64,000 nt of DNA, from assembly GCA_964386865.1 (NCBI GenBank), contig CAYLUN010000022.1:1-64000 (forward strand), read 5' to 3'. The stretch is from CAYLUN01 sp964386865 (GTDB lineage: Bacteria; Verrucomicrobiota; Kiritimatiellia; RFP12; UBA1067). Position 1 is the first letter of the stretch. Every line of letters begins with the position of its first letter. The translations under genes were made by a program, and so were the position numbers. The notes below the pieces were generated by a model. The model was not told where the DNA came from and did no database searches. It was given only the letters and a program-made list of their open reading frames with translations. Below, piece after piece: positions 51,201 through 62,700 of this stretch.

Positions 51201-54200
51201 TTGCCGAGCGCCGCGTTGTTTTGGGCCACCAGTGACCCCTGCTTGATTGTGGTCGTGCCCATGTAGGTGTTGCCAGCCGAGAGGGTCAGGCGGCCCGAGC
51301 CGGTTTTGACCAGCTCGCCCGCGCCGCTGATCACGCCGCTGAGCGTTTGCGTGGAACTGCCGCCGAATTCGAGCGAGCCCTCGTAAATTTGGGTCGTGCC
51401 GGTGTAGCTGCTGCGCCCGTTGAGCTTAACCGCGCCCGTACCGCTCTTAACCAACTTGGTGCCGGTTGCGCCGTTGTTGGTAACGCCCGCGTTGATCGTC
51501 AGCGTGTTGGTGGAGGGGTTGATGAGCGCGAGCGTGCCGCCGGAGGTCAGCGGCATCACGAGGCCTTCGTTTTCGGCGGTGCCGAGCGTCAGATCCCGTC
51601 CGCCCGTGGCGATCATGAGGTCGTTCACGAGGAGGGTCTGGTTGGTCATGCCGACCGTGCTGTCCCAGTCCGTGTTGTGCAGGAGGGACTTGATGCTGCT
51701 GGTCGTCGCGCCAGCGAGGCCGATGACGCCTTCCGTGCCTTCGCTGTTGATGCGGGCGTTGAGCGCGGCGTCATCGGGGATCAGCGCCGGGCCCTTCGCG
51801 GTCAGGTCCGTGAAGAGCGCGTCGCCGGCCGCAGTCACGCCGAGCGTGTCGCTGTACGCGGCGACGTTCGTGCCGTTGTGGGTGGCCCACAGCCCGATGA
51901 TTCCCGTGCCGGGCGAGGTCGTGAACAGGATTTTGTTGCGGTCGTCCACGCCGAGCCCTTCGCCCTGGAAGTTGAGCGTGGCGTTGCCGGAGCGGGTGAG
52001 GGAGGCGAAGGTCAGGATTGAACTCTGGCTCTCATCGGCCTGCGAGGCGACCACGGCGTTCGTCCCGGAGGTCACCAGGAGCGGTCCGGCCGTCTCGCTG
52101 TAGTTGGCTGCGCCGCCGGTGTGGCTATAGGCGAAGAAGCCGCCGCCCAGAACGACGTTGTTCGTGTCGCCGAGGCGGTCCGCGCTGTTTTCGAGCGCGG
52201 TGTTACGAAGGGCGAAGGTGCCTGATGAGCTGATGGAGAGGTTGCCGTTGATGTAGCCTGCGGCGCCGCCGACCGCGAGCGTGCCGCTGGAGACGTAGGT
52301 CAGGCCGCTGTACGTGTTGAAGCCTAGCAAGGTCCAGGTGCCTGAGCCGCCGTCCCGGTAGACCGGCATGTTCGTTGTAGGCCCTTCGATGATGTTGCCG
52401 GAGATTTCGCCGTCGGCGTCGCCGCGCAGGTGCAGGCCACGGGCATAGACGTCCGCCTTCACAAAGCCTTCGAAGATCACTTTGCCGGAGTTCGCGTAAA
52501 GGTGGGTGTCGCCGTCGCCGCCGGTCAGGTAGAGCGGCCCGCGCACGGTGTTTGTGCCGCCGTCGTTGTGGATCGCGCCGGCCCGCACACTGCTCGTGCG
52601 GAACGTGATGCTGGTCGGGAAGGTCAAATTCCCCAGCGCCCCGTCAAAATGGAGGTGGGGGTTGCTGCCGTTCTGGTTGTTCGCGACGGTCACGGACTTG
52701 GGCCAGTCGCCGAACGCTCCGCTCGACGCGGCGCACAGGCCGCCGTTCTCGACTTGCACGTTGCCTTTGAACGTGTTGTTTCCCGCGAGCGTCCAGATGC
52801 CGGGGCCCGCCTTGAGGAGGTTGTTGGTGCTGGCGGCGCCGTAGTCTGAGAAGACGCCGGCGAGGACGCCCGTGGCGCCGACGGTCGTGCCGTGCAGGCG
52901 GAGCTGCTTGTTGATGTCGAGGGTCGAGATCACGTCGCCGGTGAGGGTCAGCGTGTTGCTGCCGCCGTGCCAAAGAGTCGCGACGCTGTTGAGGGTGCCG
53001 CCCATCTCGATCTGCCGGTCGGAGGTCTCGCCGTTACCCGTGTAGAGCAGCGTGCCGTTGGTGTTGACGGTACAGAGCTTGACGGTGCCCTCGGCGATGG
53101 AGGTGGGGTTGCCGAGCGGGCTGTCGCCGCCGTCGACGCTGCCGAGGGTGTCGACGCGGAGGCCGCCGTTCTTGATCCAGGTCGGGCCGACGTAGGTGCT
53201 CAGTCCGGTCAGGTAGTTCGTGCCCGCGCCGACTTTGGTAAGCCCGTAGGTGCCGCCTGATTCGCCGATCGCGCCGCTGATGGTGCCTTGGCCCGAGTTG
53301 GCGCCGATGTGGCCGTCCGCCGTGGCGGTGATGGCGCCCGCGAGTGTGACGGGGCCGGCCCAATTGGCGTTGGCCTCGACGCGGAGCTGGCCAATCGATT
53401 CGCCGGTGTCACCGCCGTTGAGGACGGCTGTGGCGTAGTGCGTGCCGCCGGCGATCATGGCGGCGCTGTGCGGCAGGATGTTGAGCGTGGCGGCGGCGTT
53501 GTCCGGGCCGTTCATCTGGACCTTGCCCCAGCCGGCGGCGGCGTTGGTGCCGATGTTCCAGACGCCGGTGAAGCCCGCGTAGTCGCCGTTCAAGAACGTG
53601 GTCGAGGCGCCGCTGGGAAGCCAGACGTTGACCGTGCCCGCGCCGCTCATGCTGTTCGAGATGCCGGAGTAGTAATACGCGTTGCCGGTGAGGGGCAGGT
53701 TGACGGTTCCGTTATTGGCGAGCCCGCCGATGCCGAGCGCATAGGCGTTGCTGGCGATGACGGTGCCCAAATCGATCGCGAGCCCGCCGGTGAAGATGTT
53801 CGCGCCGGAGAGGGTGAGCGTGGCGTTACCGCCCTTGGTGAGGGAGCCCGCGCCGCTCAGGACTCCGGCGAAGAGCGCGTCGGCGTTGTTCTTGCCCACG
53901 GTCAGGGCGACCGGGTTCGGTGTGCCTGCGTTGTCGGCGAGCGACAGGCCGAAGGCGCCGCTCAGGTTGCCGAGCACGAAGGCGTGGCTGTCCACCGAGC
54001 TGTCGAACACCGTGCCGGTCGTGGTCAGTGTGGCGCTCTGCAGGGCGAAGGTGTTGGCCAGCGCCAGCGCGCCGCCTGCGGCGGTGACCGTGCCGGAGAA
54101 GGTGTTGGAGCCGGCGAGGGTGACGGAGCCGGAGCCGGTCTTGGTCAACTTGGAAGCCGCGCCGCTGTCGGCGAGTGTGGCGTTGACGGTCAGCCCGTTC

Positions 54201-56542
54201 GCCACGCCGCTGTCGAGGACGAGTTCGCCGTTCGGGAGGAGGGGCGAGAGGGTGCCGTCGTTGGCCGCGGCGCCGACGGTGACGGAGGCCTTGTCGGCTG
54301 GCACGGAGATGCCGGCCGTCTGCAGGGCCTTGCCGGCGGTGTCGACGGTGGCAGCGTACGCGGTGTTCTGGGCGAGGGCGGTGACGCGCGTGACGTCGGA
54401 GCCCAGCGTGATCGGGCCGCTTGTGCCGAACGTGTTGACGCGCACGTAGCTGGCGTCGTTGCTCACGATCGTGTCGCCGTAGGCCGCGATGTCGGTGAAG
54501 ACCGCGGCGTCGTCGGCCGCGTAGACGCCGTTGGCGGCGCTGTAGGCGGCGAGGTTGGTGCCGTTCACCGTGGCCCACGGGCCGATCAGGCCCTCGGCCT
54601 GGCCGGTGGTGATGAAAATGCGGTTGCGGGTGTCGGCGCCGAGCCCGGCGCCCGTGAAGTTGACCGAGCCGCCGACGTTGCGCGTGAGGGAGGCGAAGCG
54701 CAGGGTGGCGGTCTGCCCCGAAGCGGCCTGGACGGTCGCGATGGTGCTGGCGCCGGGGTTGAGGGTGACCGCGCCCGCGTTTTCGCTGTAGTTGACGCTG
54801 CCTCCGGTGTTGGAGAAGCTGAGTGTGGCGCCGGCGAGCGAAAGGGCGGCGGCGTCGTTGAGGCGGTTGGTGTTGTTCGCGGCGGACGTGTTGTTCAGCA
54901 CGAGTGTGGCGTTCGCCGCAAGCGCGATACTGGCCGTGGCGGCGACCGCGCCGTGGGTGCCGGCCAAGCTGAGCGTGCCGGCGTTGACCGTGGTCGCGCC
55001 GGTGTACGTGTTGTTCGTGGAGAGGGTCCAGGTGCCGGTGCCTGCCTTGGTGATGCTGACAACGCCACCGTTGTTCCAGAGCAGGCCGCTGAACTCGCCC
55101 GTGCCCGAGGTGGAGCCTTGGAGAATGATGTTCTTGTTGCCGGCGTTGACCGTGATCGGGGCTGTGAACTTCAGGTTGCCCGTGCCGGCTTGCTCGATGA
55201 TGGAGACCGTCTTCTGGAAATCGAGCGTGCGGTCTGTCGCCTCGCCCTCGCCCGTGTAGAGCAGCCGGGCACCCGCGCCGTCCGCGCTGAAGCGGAACAT
55301 CGTGCCCTTGCCGAGGTTTCCGGCCACGCCCTTGTTGCCGATCAGGCGCACGCTGATGGTGCCGGGGTTGTTGATGTAGACGTTCTTGATGAAGTCGTTG
55401 GTGCCGTTGAGGACGATGGTGCCCGCGCCGGCCCCGTAATACTCGAAGCCCGTGTCGCCGGTGAGCTTGGCGTTGATAGTCAGCGTCTTGCCGTTGGCTG
55501 CGCTGTTGTCGGCCCAGTTGTCTGTGGCGGTGTAGCTGAGGAAGATGGAGCCCGGGCCGTTGATGACTGCGTCCTGGTTGGCAACGAAGGTTGTGGTGCC
55601 AAGGTTTGACAGGGAGAGCGTGCCGGACAGCACGTTGACGACGGCGCCGCCTGTGCCGTTGAAGGTCCACGTCGTGACGATGTTGGTGCCGGAGAGGTTG
55701 ACCGGCGCATTGGCGTTGTGGTTGAACGTGGTCACGCGGTTGGTGCCGACGAGGTTGAGGGCGCCTCCGGTGAGGGTGATCGTGTCGACCAGGTTGGAGC
55801 CCGCGAGGATGGCGTTGCCGCTGGTCAGGTTGAACGTGACGATTCGGTTCGTTCCGCTGAGGGTGAGGGGGCCGGCGTTAGCGTTCAGCGTGTTGATCAT
55901 GTTGACGCCCGTGAGCAGCACGTTGCCGAAGGTGGCGTCGGTGAGGGTCAGCGGGCTGTAGCCGTTCGTGAGGATGTTGCCAAAAATCGTGATATCGCCG
56001 ATTCCCCCGAGGTTCATGGTCTTGCCGGCGCCCGTACCGCCGACGGCGGGCGCGGTGACGTTGCCCGCCAAGATCAGGGGTGCGACAGGCTGCTCGTTAC
56101 GGAACATGTGCGTGCTGGCGGTGCGGTCGTGGCCGAGCTGGACGAGCGCGTTGATACGCTGGGGGTTGGCGACCGTCGTGCTGAGCCGGACGCCGCTGTT
56201 GTTGGTGAACACAAGGGTCTGCTGGTTCACGCCGTTGCTGCCTAAGGTGTAGGCGGCAACATTCGCGGTGTCGAACACGATGTTCGAGCAGCCGTAGGTG
56301 AGGCCGGTCAGGTCGATCGTCGTGTTGGTGATGTTGACACTGTTGTTAAAGGTCGCGGTCTCATTGCCAGCCGGGAAGGGTCTGGCGGTCCAGTTCCACG
56401 AGTTTGTCCAATACGTGTTTCGAGACACGCCGTTGGTGCTGTACCACACTCCGTTGGCCGCATGAGCAAGCGGTGCGGTCAGGCCGACAACGATAGCAGA
56501 CAGAATACACGACACGTGGCGACAGAACACACTCCTACGCAT
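48263..56542 (-). CDS. Giant secreted autotransporter-associated beta-strand (PATR) repeat protein
   Basis: 2759 residues from the ATG at 56542, with GAGGTG just upstream. The leader MRRSVFCRHVSC...APLAHA is a signal peptide. About eleven PATR units of the form LxKxGxGxLTLxGxNTYxGxTxVxxGTLxL are spread along the chain, interspersed with two copies of a GPWATxNGTNxAAYS module (about 51.8-52.2 kb and 54.5-54.9 kb). Near the end come GSGTGATAIATVD and a closing DGTVKLIFVDGTLIKVR. There is no beta-barrel, PEP-CTERM or LPXTG signal. It should form a long beta-solenoid outside the cell. Its role and anchoring are unknown; it is a tandem paralogue of the next gene. Confidence 0.85.
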   Translation of the reverse strand: MRRSVFCRHVSCILSAIVVGLTAPLAHAANGVWYSTNGVSRNTYWTNSWNWTARPFPAGNETATFNNSVNITNTTIDLTGLTYGCSNIVFDTANVAAYTLGSNGVNQQTLVFTNNSGVRLSTTVANPQRINALVQLGHDRTASTHMFRNEQPVAPLILAGNVTAPAVGGTGAGKTMNLGGIGDITIFGNILTNGYSPLTLTDATFGNVLLTGVNMINTLNANAGPLTLSGTNRIVTFNLTSGNAILAGSNLVDTITLTGGALNLVGTNRVTTFNHNANAPVNLSGTNIVTTWTFNGTGGAVVNVLSGTLSLSNLGTTTFVANQDAVINGPGSIFLSYTATDNWADNSAANGKTLTINAKLTGDTGFEYYGAGAGTIVLNGTNDFIKNVYINNPGTISVRLIGNKGVAGNLGKGTMFRFSADGAGARLLYTGEGEATDRTLDFQKTVSIIEQAGTGNLKFTAPITVNAGNKNIILQGSTSGTGEFSGLLWNNGGVVSITKAGTGTWTLSTNNTYTGATTVNAGTLSLAGTHGAVAATASIALAANATLVLNNTSAANNTNRLNDAAALSLAGATLSFSNTGGSVNYSENAGAVTLNPGASTIATVQAASGQTATLRFASLTRNVGGSVNFTGAGLGADTRNRIFITTGQAEGLIGPWATVNGTNLAAYSAANGVYAADDAAVFTDIAAYGDTIVSNDASYVRVNTFGTSGPITLGSDVTRVTALAQNTAYAATVDTAGKALQTAGISVPADKASVTVGAAANDGTLSPLLPNGELVLDSGVANGLTVNATLADSGAASKLTKTGSGSVTLAGSNTFSGTVTAAGGALALANTFALQSATLTTTGTVFDSSVDSHAFVLGNLSGAFGLSLADNAGTPNPVALTVGKNNADALFAGVLSGAGSLTKGGNATLTLSGANIFTGGLAIDLGTVIASNAYALGIGGLANNGTVNLPLTGNAYYYSGISNSMSGAGTVNVWLPSGASTTFLNGDYAGFTGVWNIGTNAAAGWGKVQMNGPDNAAATLNILPHSAAMIAGGTHYATAVLNGGDTGESIGQLRVEANANWAGPVTLAGAITATADGHIGANSGQGTISGAIGESGGTYGLTKVGAGTNYLTGLSTYVGPTWIKNGGLRVDTLGSVDGGDSPLGNPTSIAEGTVKLCTVNTNGTLLYTGNGETSDRQIEMGGTLNSVATLWHGGSNTLTLTGDVISTLDINKQLRLHGTTVGATGVLAGVFSDYGAASTNNLLKAGPGIWTLAGNNTFKGNVQVENGGLCAASSGAFGDWPKSVTVANNQNGSNPHLHFDGALGNLTFPTSITFRTSSVRAGAIHNDGGTNTVRGPLYLTGGDGDTHLYANSGKVIFEGFVKADVYARGLHLRGDADGEISGNIIEGPTTNMPVYRDGGSGTWTLLGFNTYSGLTYVSSGTLAVGGAAGYINGNLSISSSGTFALRNTALENSADRLGDTNNVVLGGGFFAYSHTGGAANYSETAGPLLVTSGTNAVVASQADESQSSILTFASLTRSGNATLNFQGEGLGVDDRNKILFTTSPGTGIIGLWATHNGTNVAAYSDTLGVTAAGDALFTDLTAKGPALIPDDAALNARINSEGTEGVIGLAGATTSSIKSLLHNTDWDSTVGMTNQTLLVNDLMIATGGRDLTLGTAENEGLVMPLTSGGTLALINPSTNTLTINAGVTNNGATGTKLVKSGTGAVKLNGRSSYTGTTQIYEGSLEFGGSSTQTLSGVISGAGELVKTGSGRLTLSAGNTYMGTTTIKQGSLVAQNNAALGNALAGTVIEDGGTLDLGGTLGANALNLGAEVVTVSGAGVNGRGAIINSSKNTQQNALRFVTLAGDTTFGGEETNGRWDMRNTVNPATLIMNDFDITKVGSNYVILVSVGVMPGSGNIDVKEGIFSTEASTLMNGSSANLMTVRSGATYDIWNLVTPISWSMLMEDNAKFYSRSGNVTNQNIWAGPVSISGRAVFDGVNASTDTLAGDITGAGSVIKIGAGVTTYFTSPNNTYDGTTVISNGALVAKYAGSLPGYDSGKVTVVGGATLSLIAGDGTTGWSAVQLQALHDSSIFANNTAILAVDTTQNSIDNTANLTKTLALTKNGNNTLTLNGTNTFSGALTVNAGTLSFASDTTNFTGNITVNNAAVLAFNGPAYNTNGTVTINNFGVQTYGSGTTNDVGGATVNAFGVLNFAAGSTSTVAGVTAKGSSTVSVNGALSLRNYNMTVGNAVGDRPTVTFNDNAYLNKLYLGNGLSSAGAVIQNGGAVTVNPAQGGQDVLSLGLSGGYGYYRMNGGTLTVGQFALTGNGAGQNTAVFDQFGGDVRVTSTSGWLIWGWQTGYGVYNLFGGTVANPPSASNPPTMAFVANRNCFGMLNLLGPSAQFNSTVSAHNLQLAAQPGNMGSVVNLNGGSLLANRVIANSAATPTFLNFGGGTLRANTAQAQFLQGMSYATVYPGGAVIDATNVAVTVNQTLQAPTGHGVTGATILSGGQGYCGAPVVQITGGSGTGATAIATVDLAEGSPTRGKVTGLTVTSPGFGYGASDILTVRLLGGGFTNNLMATASLSLSPNSAAGGLTKLGTGVLTLGGTNTYGGTTTISAGTLKLAHAFALPTGTAVDVSAGATLDLNGLTATNTFSGSGTVSNGTVFTVLSPAGEGVVGAQTLTLKSVTVTGTYLADVTALGASDVVAVQGNINLSGIALQIVDTDALDRHQQYTLLTCTGTRTGTFSSENVADARWKLIYLSDGTVKLIFVDGTLIKVR

Positions 56543-56607
56543 ATGCACCTCACGGTTTTTTTCAACACGTTGAACCAAACAACTGCCGAGCCAATAATTA
56601 TTATTTA

Positions 56608-56636
56608 ATTATATCGACTCCCGCCTAGGAAGTCAA
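56608..56636 (-). promoter_or_regulatory. Strong consensus promoter of the first giant PATR gene
   Basis: On the minus strand TTGACT (56636-56631) lies exactly 17 bases from TATAAT (56613-56608), followed by an AT-rich discriminator. The expected start near 56601 leaves a leader of about 59 bases. Confidence 0.75.
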
Positions 56637-56662
56637 TGTGGCTGCTGCACTCAAAGATAGTC

Positions 56663-56692
56663 AGGCGCATGGGCTTCTCCGCCCATGCGCCT
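56663..56692 (-). terminator. Hairpin after the second giant PATR gene
   Basis: A perfect 12-bp stem (56663-56674 with 56681-56692) and six-base loop, 28 bases beyond the stop of the second giant gene. The T tract after it on the minus strand is poor (ATCTTT). It probably ends that transcript before the strong promoter of the first giant gene. Confidence 0.5.
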
Positions 56693-56719
56693 AGGTGTTG
56701 CTCGCAGCATGTTTGAAGG

Positions 56720-59700
56720 CTAGCGAACCTTGATCAACGTCCCGTCGACGAAGATCAGCTTGACCGTGCCGTCCGTCCCGTAGAAGATGCGCCAGCGGGC
56801 GTCGGGCAGGTTGTTCGAGGCGAAGGTTCCTGTCCGCGTGCCGGTGCAGGTCAGGATCGTATACTGGTTGTGCCGGTCGAGGGCCTCCGGGTCAACGATC
56901 TGGAGCGACAGTCCGGAGATGTCGATGCTCCCCTGCACGGCTACGAGGTCGCTCGCTCCGTCGGCCGTGACATCGGCGAAGTAGGTGCCGCTCACCGCGA
57001 CACTCTTGAAGGCCAGCGAGTCGGTGCCTAGGACGCCTTCGCCGGCCGGCGACAGAACCGTCACGACGGTGCCGTTCGAAACCACGCCGGATCCGCTGAT
57101 CGCGTTGTTCACCGTATACCCGTTGAGGTCGAGCGTGCCGCCGTCCAGCACGATGTCTGTGCCGGTCTGGATGGCCGCCGCGTTGCCGAGCTTAAGCGTG
57201 CCGCCCCGGATGGTCGTCGCGCCACCGTAGGTGTTGGCCGCGCCCAGCGTGAGGGTGCCGGTGCCGGTCTTGGTTAGTCCGCCCGTGACCTGGTTCGGGG
57301 CCACCACAGGCGCGCCTGCTTGCGCCATCGTGGTGTAGCCGCCCCGCAGGAGGGAGACGGTCAGCACGTCGTTGAACAGATAGCCGGTGCCGGGGCTTGT
57401 GACCGTGATGCCGGTCACCTGGCCGTAGGTCGGGCTGGCGGCGTTCACGTCGACCGAGGCGATGGCGGTGGCGCCGGTGCCGCTGCCGCCCGAGATCATG
57501 ACGACGGGCGGCCCGATGTAGCCGGCGCCGCCAAGGGCCACCGGGATGGAGGCTAGGCCGAAGCCGGTGGGTGCGAGTAGCGGCTGGTTCACGGTGATCG
57601 TGATGTTGCTGGAGTCGATCACCGCGCCGCCGGGATAGACGGTGGCTGCGGTCAGGCCCTGCAGGAAGGTGCTCGCGAGGGCGGTGCTGCCGTTCGCACG
57701 CAGCGTGCCGCCGCCGAAGTTGAGCAGCGAAGGCGTCCCCGCATTCAGCGCCGAAACGCGGTTGGCGAGGATGACGCCGGCGTTCAGGTTCACGACCGAC
57801 TGGTAGTTCCCGTTCGTGTTGGCGAGGTTGAGGATGCGGTTCGCGCTATTTGAGACCGTGTGCAGGAACGCGCCCGGGCCGAGCAGGTTCAGCATGGCGA
57901 ACGAGCCTCGGTCCACGGTGTGGGCCATGTTGACGTTGTTGCCTGAATAGGGCGCCACCAGCACGCCGTCGTACATGTTCGCGACGCCGTTGCCGCCGAC
58001 CCAGCCCCAGATCAGCCAGCCGCCGCTCCCCGTCACGTTCACGACGCCGCCAAACTGCTCGTAGACGCCGTTGTTGCCGGTGAGGGCGTTGCCGGCGCCA
58101 CCGCCGATCGCCAACTGGCCGGTGCGCAGGACGCCTTTGTTCATGCGGTAGTAGCCGTACGCGCCGTCACGGCCGATTTCGAAGATCTGCGTACCGCCGG
58201 TGTTCGGGGTGACCTCGACGATGCCGTCGTTCTGGATCAGGGCGCCGCTCGCGATCTGGCTGATGCCGACCCACGCGCGATTGGCCGTCATGTTCGTGTT
58301 GACGATCACACGGCTGCGGTCGCCGTTGCCGTTGCCCACATAGAGCGACTCCGTAAAGGTCGTGGGGCCGTTGATCTCGAGCGTGGCGCCGGCTGCTCCG
58401 GGCAGGACGTAGCAGCGGCCGTATTGGTTCGAGCTGGAGCTGGAGAGGTTCAGCGTGCCGCCATAGACGCGGAGGTTGCTGTGCTCGCCCGACAGGGGCG
58501 CCCGGTTCGTGTTTACGCCGGTCACGGTGAGCGTGTTCGTGCCGTACTTGTAGAGCGCGAAGCTGTTCATGCCGCCGAGTCCCGTGACGCTGGCGTAGGT
58601 GGTGTCGACCGCCATGACCGAGTTGCTCGCCACGAACGCGCCCGTGCTGTGGAGGGCGTTGAGCTGCTCGCCGGTCCAGCCGACCGTTCCGTTGCCGCCG
58701 AAGAGCGCCAAGGTCGCGCCGCTGGCGACCTGCACCTTGCCGGGCGTGGCATACAGGGGCAGCGAGCCCGGATTGTAGGCGTACAGCCAGTTGTTGCTGT
58801 GGTAGGTGCCGCCGCTGTATGTGTTGTTCGTGCCGGTGAGGTAGGCGTTGCCGGCGCCGATCTTAACCAGCGAACCCGCTCCGCTGATCTCGCCTGCGAG
58901 GGTCTCGGATGTGACGGCGGCCGAGTCAATTCGGGTGTAGCCTTTGAAGATCATGGGGCCGGCCCAGACGTTGACTGCGACGCCGGCCGTGCTGCGCGAG
59001 TAGAAACGCGCGCCGTCGTCCATCACCAGCTTCCACGCGATCGGCGTCGCGAGGTTGAAAATGTCGAACACGGCGCCGTTCCGGACGGTCATGACGTTGT
59101 TGGAGTTGCCGCCGAGCGTGGTCGTCGCCTCGACGGTGAACTGCCCCTGCTGGACGTCGATGTTCCCGGGGTCGAGGACGGGCGTGCTGGTCAGGCCGAC
59201 CATGTTCGTGCCGACCTTGGTCACGGTGTAGCCGTTCATGTCGAAGAAGGACGGATAGAGCGTGTCCGTGTTGCGTACGTCCCAGCGGGCGTTCGGGTTT
59301 TCGCCGCCGAAGGTCGTGTCGCCCGCGAGCGTCAGGAAGCGGAAGGCGCTGTACTGCGAGCGGCCCGAGGAGTTGACGAGGGCGCCGCGTCCGCCGACGC
59401 CGACCCCGCTGACCGTGAAGGCTTCGTTGCCGTAATTGACGGCGTTGTCAGTACCGCTCCAGCCGACATCGAGCGTGCCGCCATTGGTCACGATCGTGCC
59501 GGCGAGCGTCGAGCCGAGCGCAGTATTGTTGCTCGGCATCAGCGTGCCGTCGCGGACGACGGTCAGGCCGTTGTAGGTGTTAGCCGCGCTCAAATTGATG
59601 CGGCCAGCCCCTTCCTTCGCCAAGAGGCCGTTGCCACTGATCACGCCCGCAAGCGTCTGGGTCAAGGTGTTCGCGACGAAGATCAGTTCGCCCTCGTTGA

Positions 59701-62700
59701 TCATTGTGGTGCCGGTGTGACCGACGATGCCGTTCAAACGCACCGGGCCCGCGCCCAGCTTCATGAGCGAGGCGGCCGAGGCACCGTTATTGGTGATGGG
59801 GGTGTTGATCGACAAGGCGTTGGCCGAGTGGTTCACGAGCGTGAGCGTGCCGCCCGACGTGAGCGGCGTCAGCAGTCCGTCGGTCGTGTTCGTTCCGATG
59901 GTGAGCGAAGCCATGCCCGCGCCGATGATCAGGCTGGAGGTCTGGAAGGTCTGGTTGGTCAGGCCGACCGCCGCGTCGAACAAGGTGGCCTGCAGCAGGG
60001 CGTTTACGCTGCTGATGCCTTCGCCCGCCAACGCGATGCCGCCTTCCGTTCCCTCTGCGTTGATGCGCGCGATCGCGGCCGCATCGTTGGGAATCAGGGA
60101 GGGTCCTTTGGCCGAAATGTTGGAGTAGGCCGAATCGTCCGCCGCGATGACGCCTTGGGCGACGGTGTAGGAGGCGAGGTTGGTGCCGTTGTACATCGCC
60201 CAAGGGCCGATGACCGCGTTGTCGGCCACAGGCGCCGAGGTGAACAGGATGCGGTTGCGGTTGTCGGCGTCGCCGAGCGCCTCGCCGACGAAGTTGACGG
60301 TGCCTGCGCCCGTGCGGGCGAGCGAGGAGAAAGTCAGCGTCGAGGTCTGGCCGCCGTCGGCGCGCGCGTTCTCGACGGTGCTTTCGCCGATGCCGACGGT
60401 GAGCGCACCGGCGGTCTCGCTGTAGTCGGCGGCGCCGCCGGGATGGGCGAAGCGGAGCGTGCCGCCGTTGAGCGTGACGGCCGCCGAATTTGAAAGGCGG
60501 TTGCCGTTGTTGGCCACGGGCGAGTTGGTCACGACGAACGTGGCGCCCTGCCCGGCGTCCACCGCACCGACGATGGCTCCGCTGGTTCCGCCGATGATGA
60601 GCGTGCCGTTGTTGGCGTAGGTGATGCCGCTGTAGGTGTTGGCGCCCGACAGCGTCCAGGTGCCGGTGCCGCGCTCCTTGAACACGGGCATGGCCACGGT
60701 GAGCCCATTGGAGATGATGCCCGAGATTTCGCCGTCACCCGCGCCCCAGAGGCGGAGCTGGCGACCGGTGTCGGAGGGGGGGTAGACCATACCTGCAACG
60801 GTCAGCTTGCCCGAGACCGAATTCAGGATCGTGTCGCCGTCACCGGAAGACATGCGGATGTTGCCGAGGATCGTGTTGTTGCCAGCCTCATTGAAGATGG
60901 CGCCAACGCGCTGGTTGCTGGTTTGGAAGGAGATATCGGCGGGGATCGTCAGATCGCCAGCGGAACCGTCCAGGTGGATATGGGGATTTGCATTGTTCGC
61001 GCTGTTGATGGACTGGACCGTCTTGGGGCCGATGCCGAGCGCCCGGTTGTGGGCGACGATCAGCTGGCCGTTATCGACGACGACATTGCCTTTGTAGGTG
61101 TTGTCGCCGGAGAGCCTCCACGCGCCGGGGCCAGTCTTATAGATGTCGTTGGTGTAGCTCGCGCTATATTCCGCGATCACGCCGGCCAGCTCGCCGGTCG
61201 CGCCGGTGTTGCCCTGGAGCTGGAGCCGCTTGCTGCCCGCGCCCGAACTCACCACGTTGCCGGTCATGCGCCACAGGTTGGTGCCGGCTTGCTCCAGATA
61301 AATGGTGGCGGTCGTGCTGGCGAGGTCGAGGCCGCGGTCTGAAGAGTCGCCGGCGCCGGTGTAGGCAAGTCCGGCCGTCGTGCCTCCGTTGCCGAGCTTG
61401 ATGGAGCCGTTGGCCGGCGTCGTCGGCGCGCCGAGCGAGCTGGCCTGGCCGAGGTTGCGGATGGCGGCTGCTCGTACCCAGCCCTGGCGAACCCAGAGCT
61501 GTCCGCCAAAGGTGTTGTTCGTGTTCATGATCGCGATCGTGCCGCCACCGACCTTGTTGAGCGGGTAGTTGCCTCCGTTGTCGCTGATCAGGCCGCTGGT
61601 ATAGCCGGTACCCGAGCCGCTGCCGAGGAAGCCGTCGTTGCCATCCGTGAAGACGCCGGCCAGGATGATGCTGCCGCCCCAGAGGGCGTTGTTGTCGAGG
61701 CGCAGCTGCCCGTTGCTTTCGCCCGTGTTGCCGCCCTGGAGGGTGAGCGTGGCGTTGTGCTGCACGGCGGCGCTGGACCAGAGCGTGGCGTTGGTGCGCA
61801 CCACGATGCTGGCGGCCGCGTTGTCCCTGCCGTTCATGATGACGCGGCTGGCCGTGGCCCCTGCCGCGACGCCGATGTTCCACAGGCCGGTGAAGCCGCT
61901 GTAGTCGCCGTTGAAATAGGAGGTCGCGCCGCCGAAGTTCGTTAAGAGGGTCACGTTGTTCGTGCCCGAGCCGGAGAGCGCATAGGACGCGCCGGAATAG
62001 GTGGCCGGCACCTGTGTGAAGTCGAGGGTGCCGTTGTTGACGACAGGGCCGGTGCCGAGGGCTTGCTGGTGGTTCGCGGACACGCGGCCGCCGGCGATGG
62101 TGGTTCCGCCCGCATGCGTATTGGCTCCGCTGAGCGTCAACGCGCCGGCTCCCTGTTTCGTGAGGCTGCCTGCGCCGCTCAACACGCCGCTGAAGGCGGT
62201 GCTGGCGTTGTTCTGGCCGGCGCTGAGGGCGACGGGCGCGCCCGCGCTGTCGGTGAGCGAGAGATCCTTGGTGCCCGCGAGGGCGCCCAGCGTGAAGGCG
62301 TGGCTGGAGACCGAGCTGTCGAAAACCGGCGCGGCCGCGCCGACCGTCAGCGTGCTGTTCTGGAGCGCGTTGCCGTCCGCTAGCACGAGGCTGCCCTCGC
62401 TGATCGAGGTTCCGCCCGAGAAGGTGTTCGCCGAGGCCAGCCGGACCGTGCCGGAACCGGACTTGTTGAGGGCCGACGCGGAGGTGTTGTCGGCGATGAC
62501 GGCGTTGACGGTCAGCGTTGCCGTGCCGTCGTTCGCCAAGGAGAGCCCGCCGCCGGCGGTGGCGACTGAAAGGGCACCGTCGCCCGCTGCTGAGCCGAGG
62601 GTGACGGCGGCCTTGCCTGCGGGAATGATCACGCTGGTGGCGCGGAGCGTCTTGCTCGCGGTGTCAACGGTGGCGCCTGTCCCTGTGTTTTGGAGCAGGC

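Noticed and set aside
53288..55609. 773-codon plus-strand frame (and others near 49.4-50.8 and 58.4-60.5 kb) opposite the giant PATR genes
   Set aside because: They are valine-, glycine- and arginine-rich mirror images of the repeat proteins, with no signal peptide or domain; the PATR reading on the other strand is clearly real.
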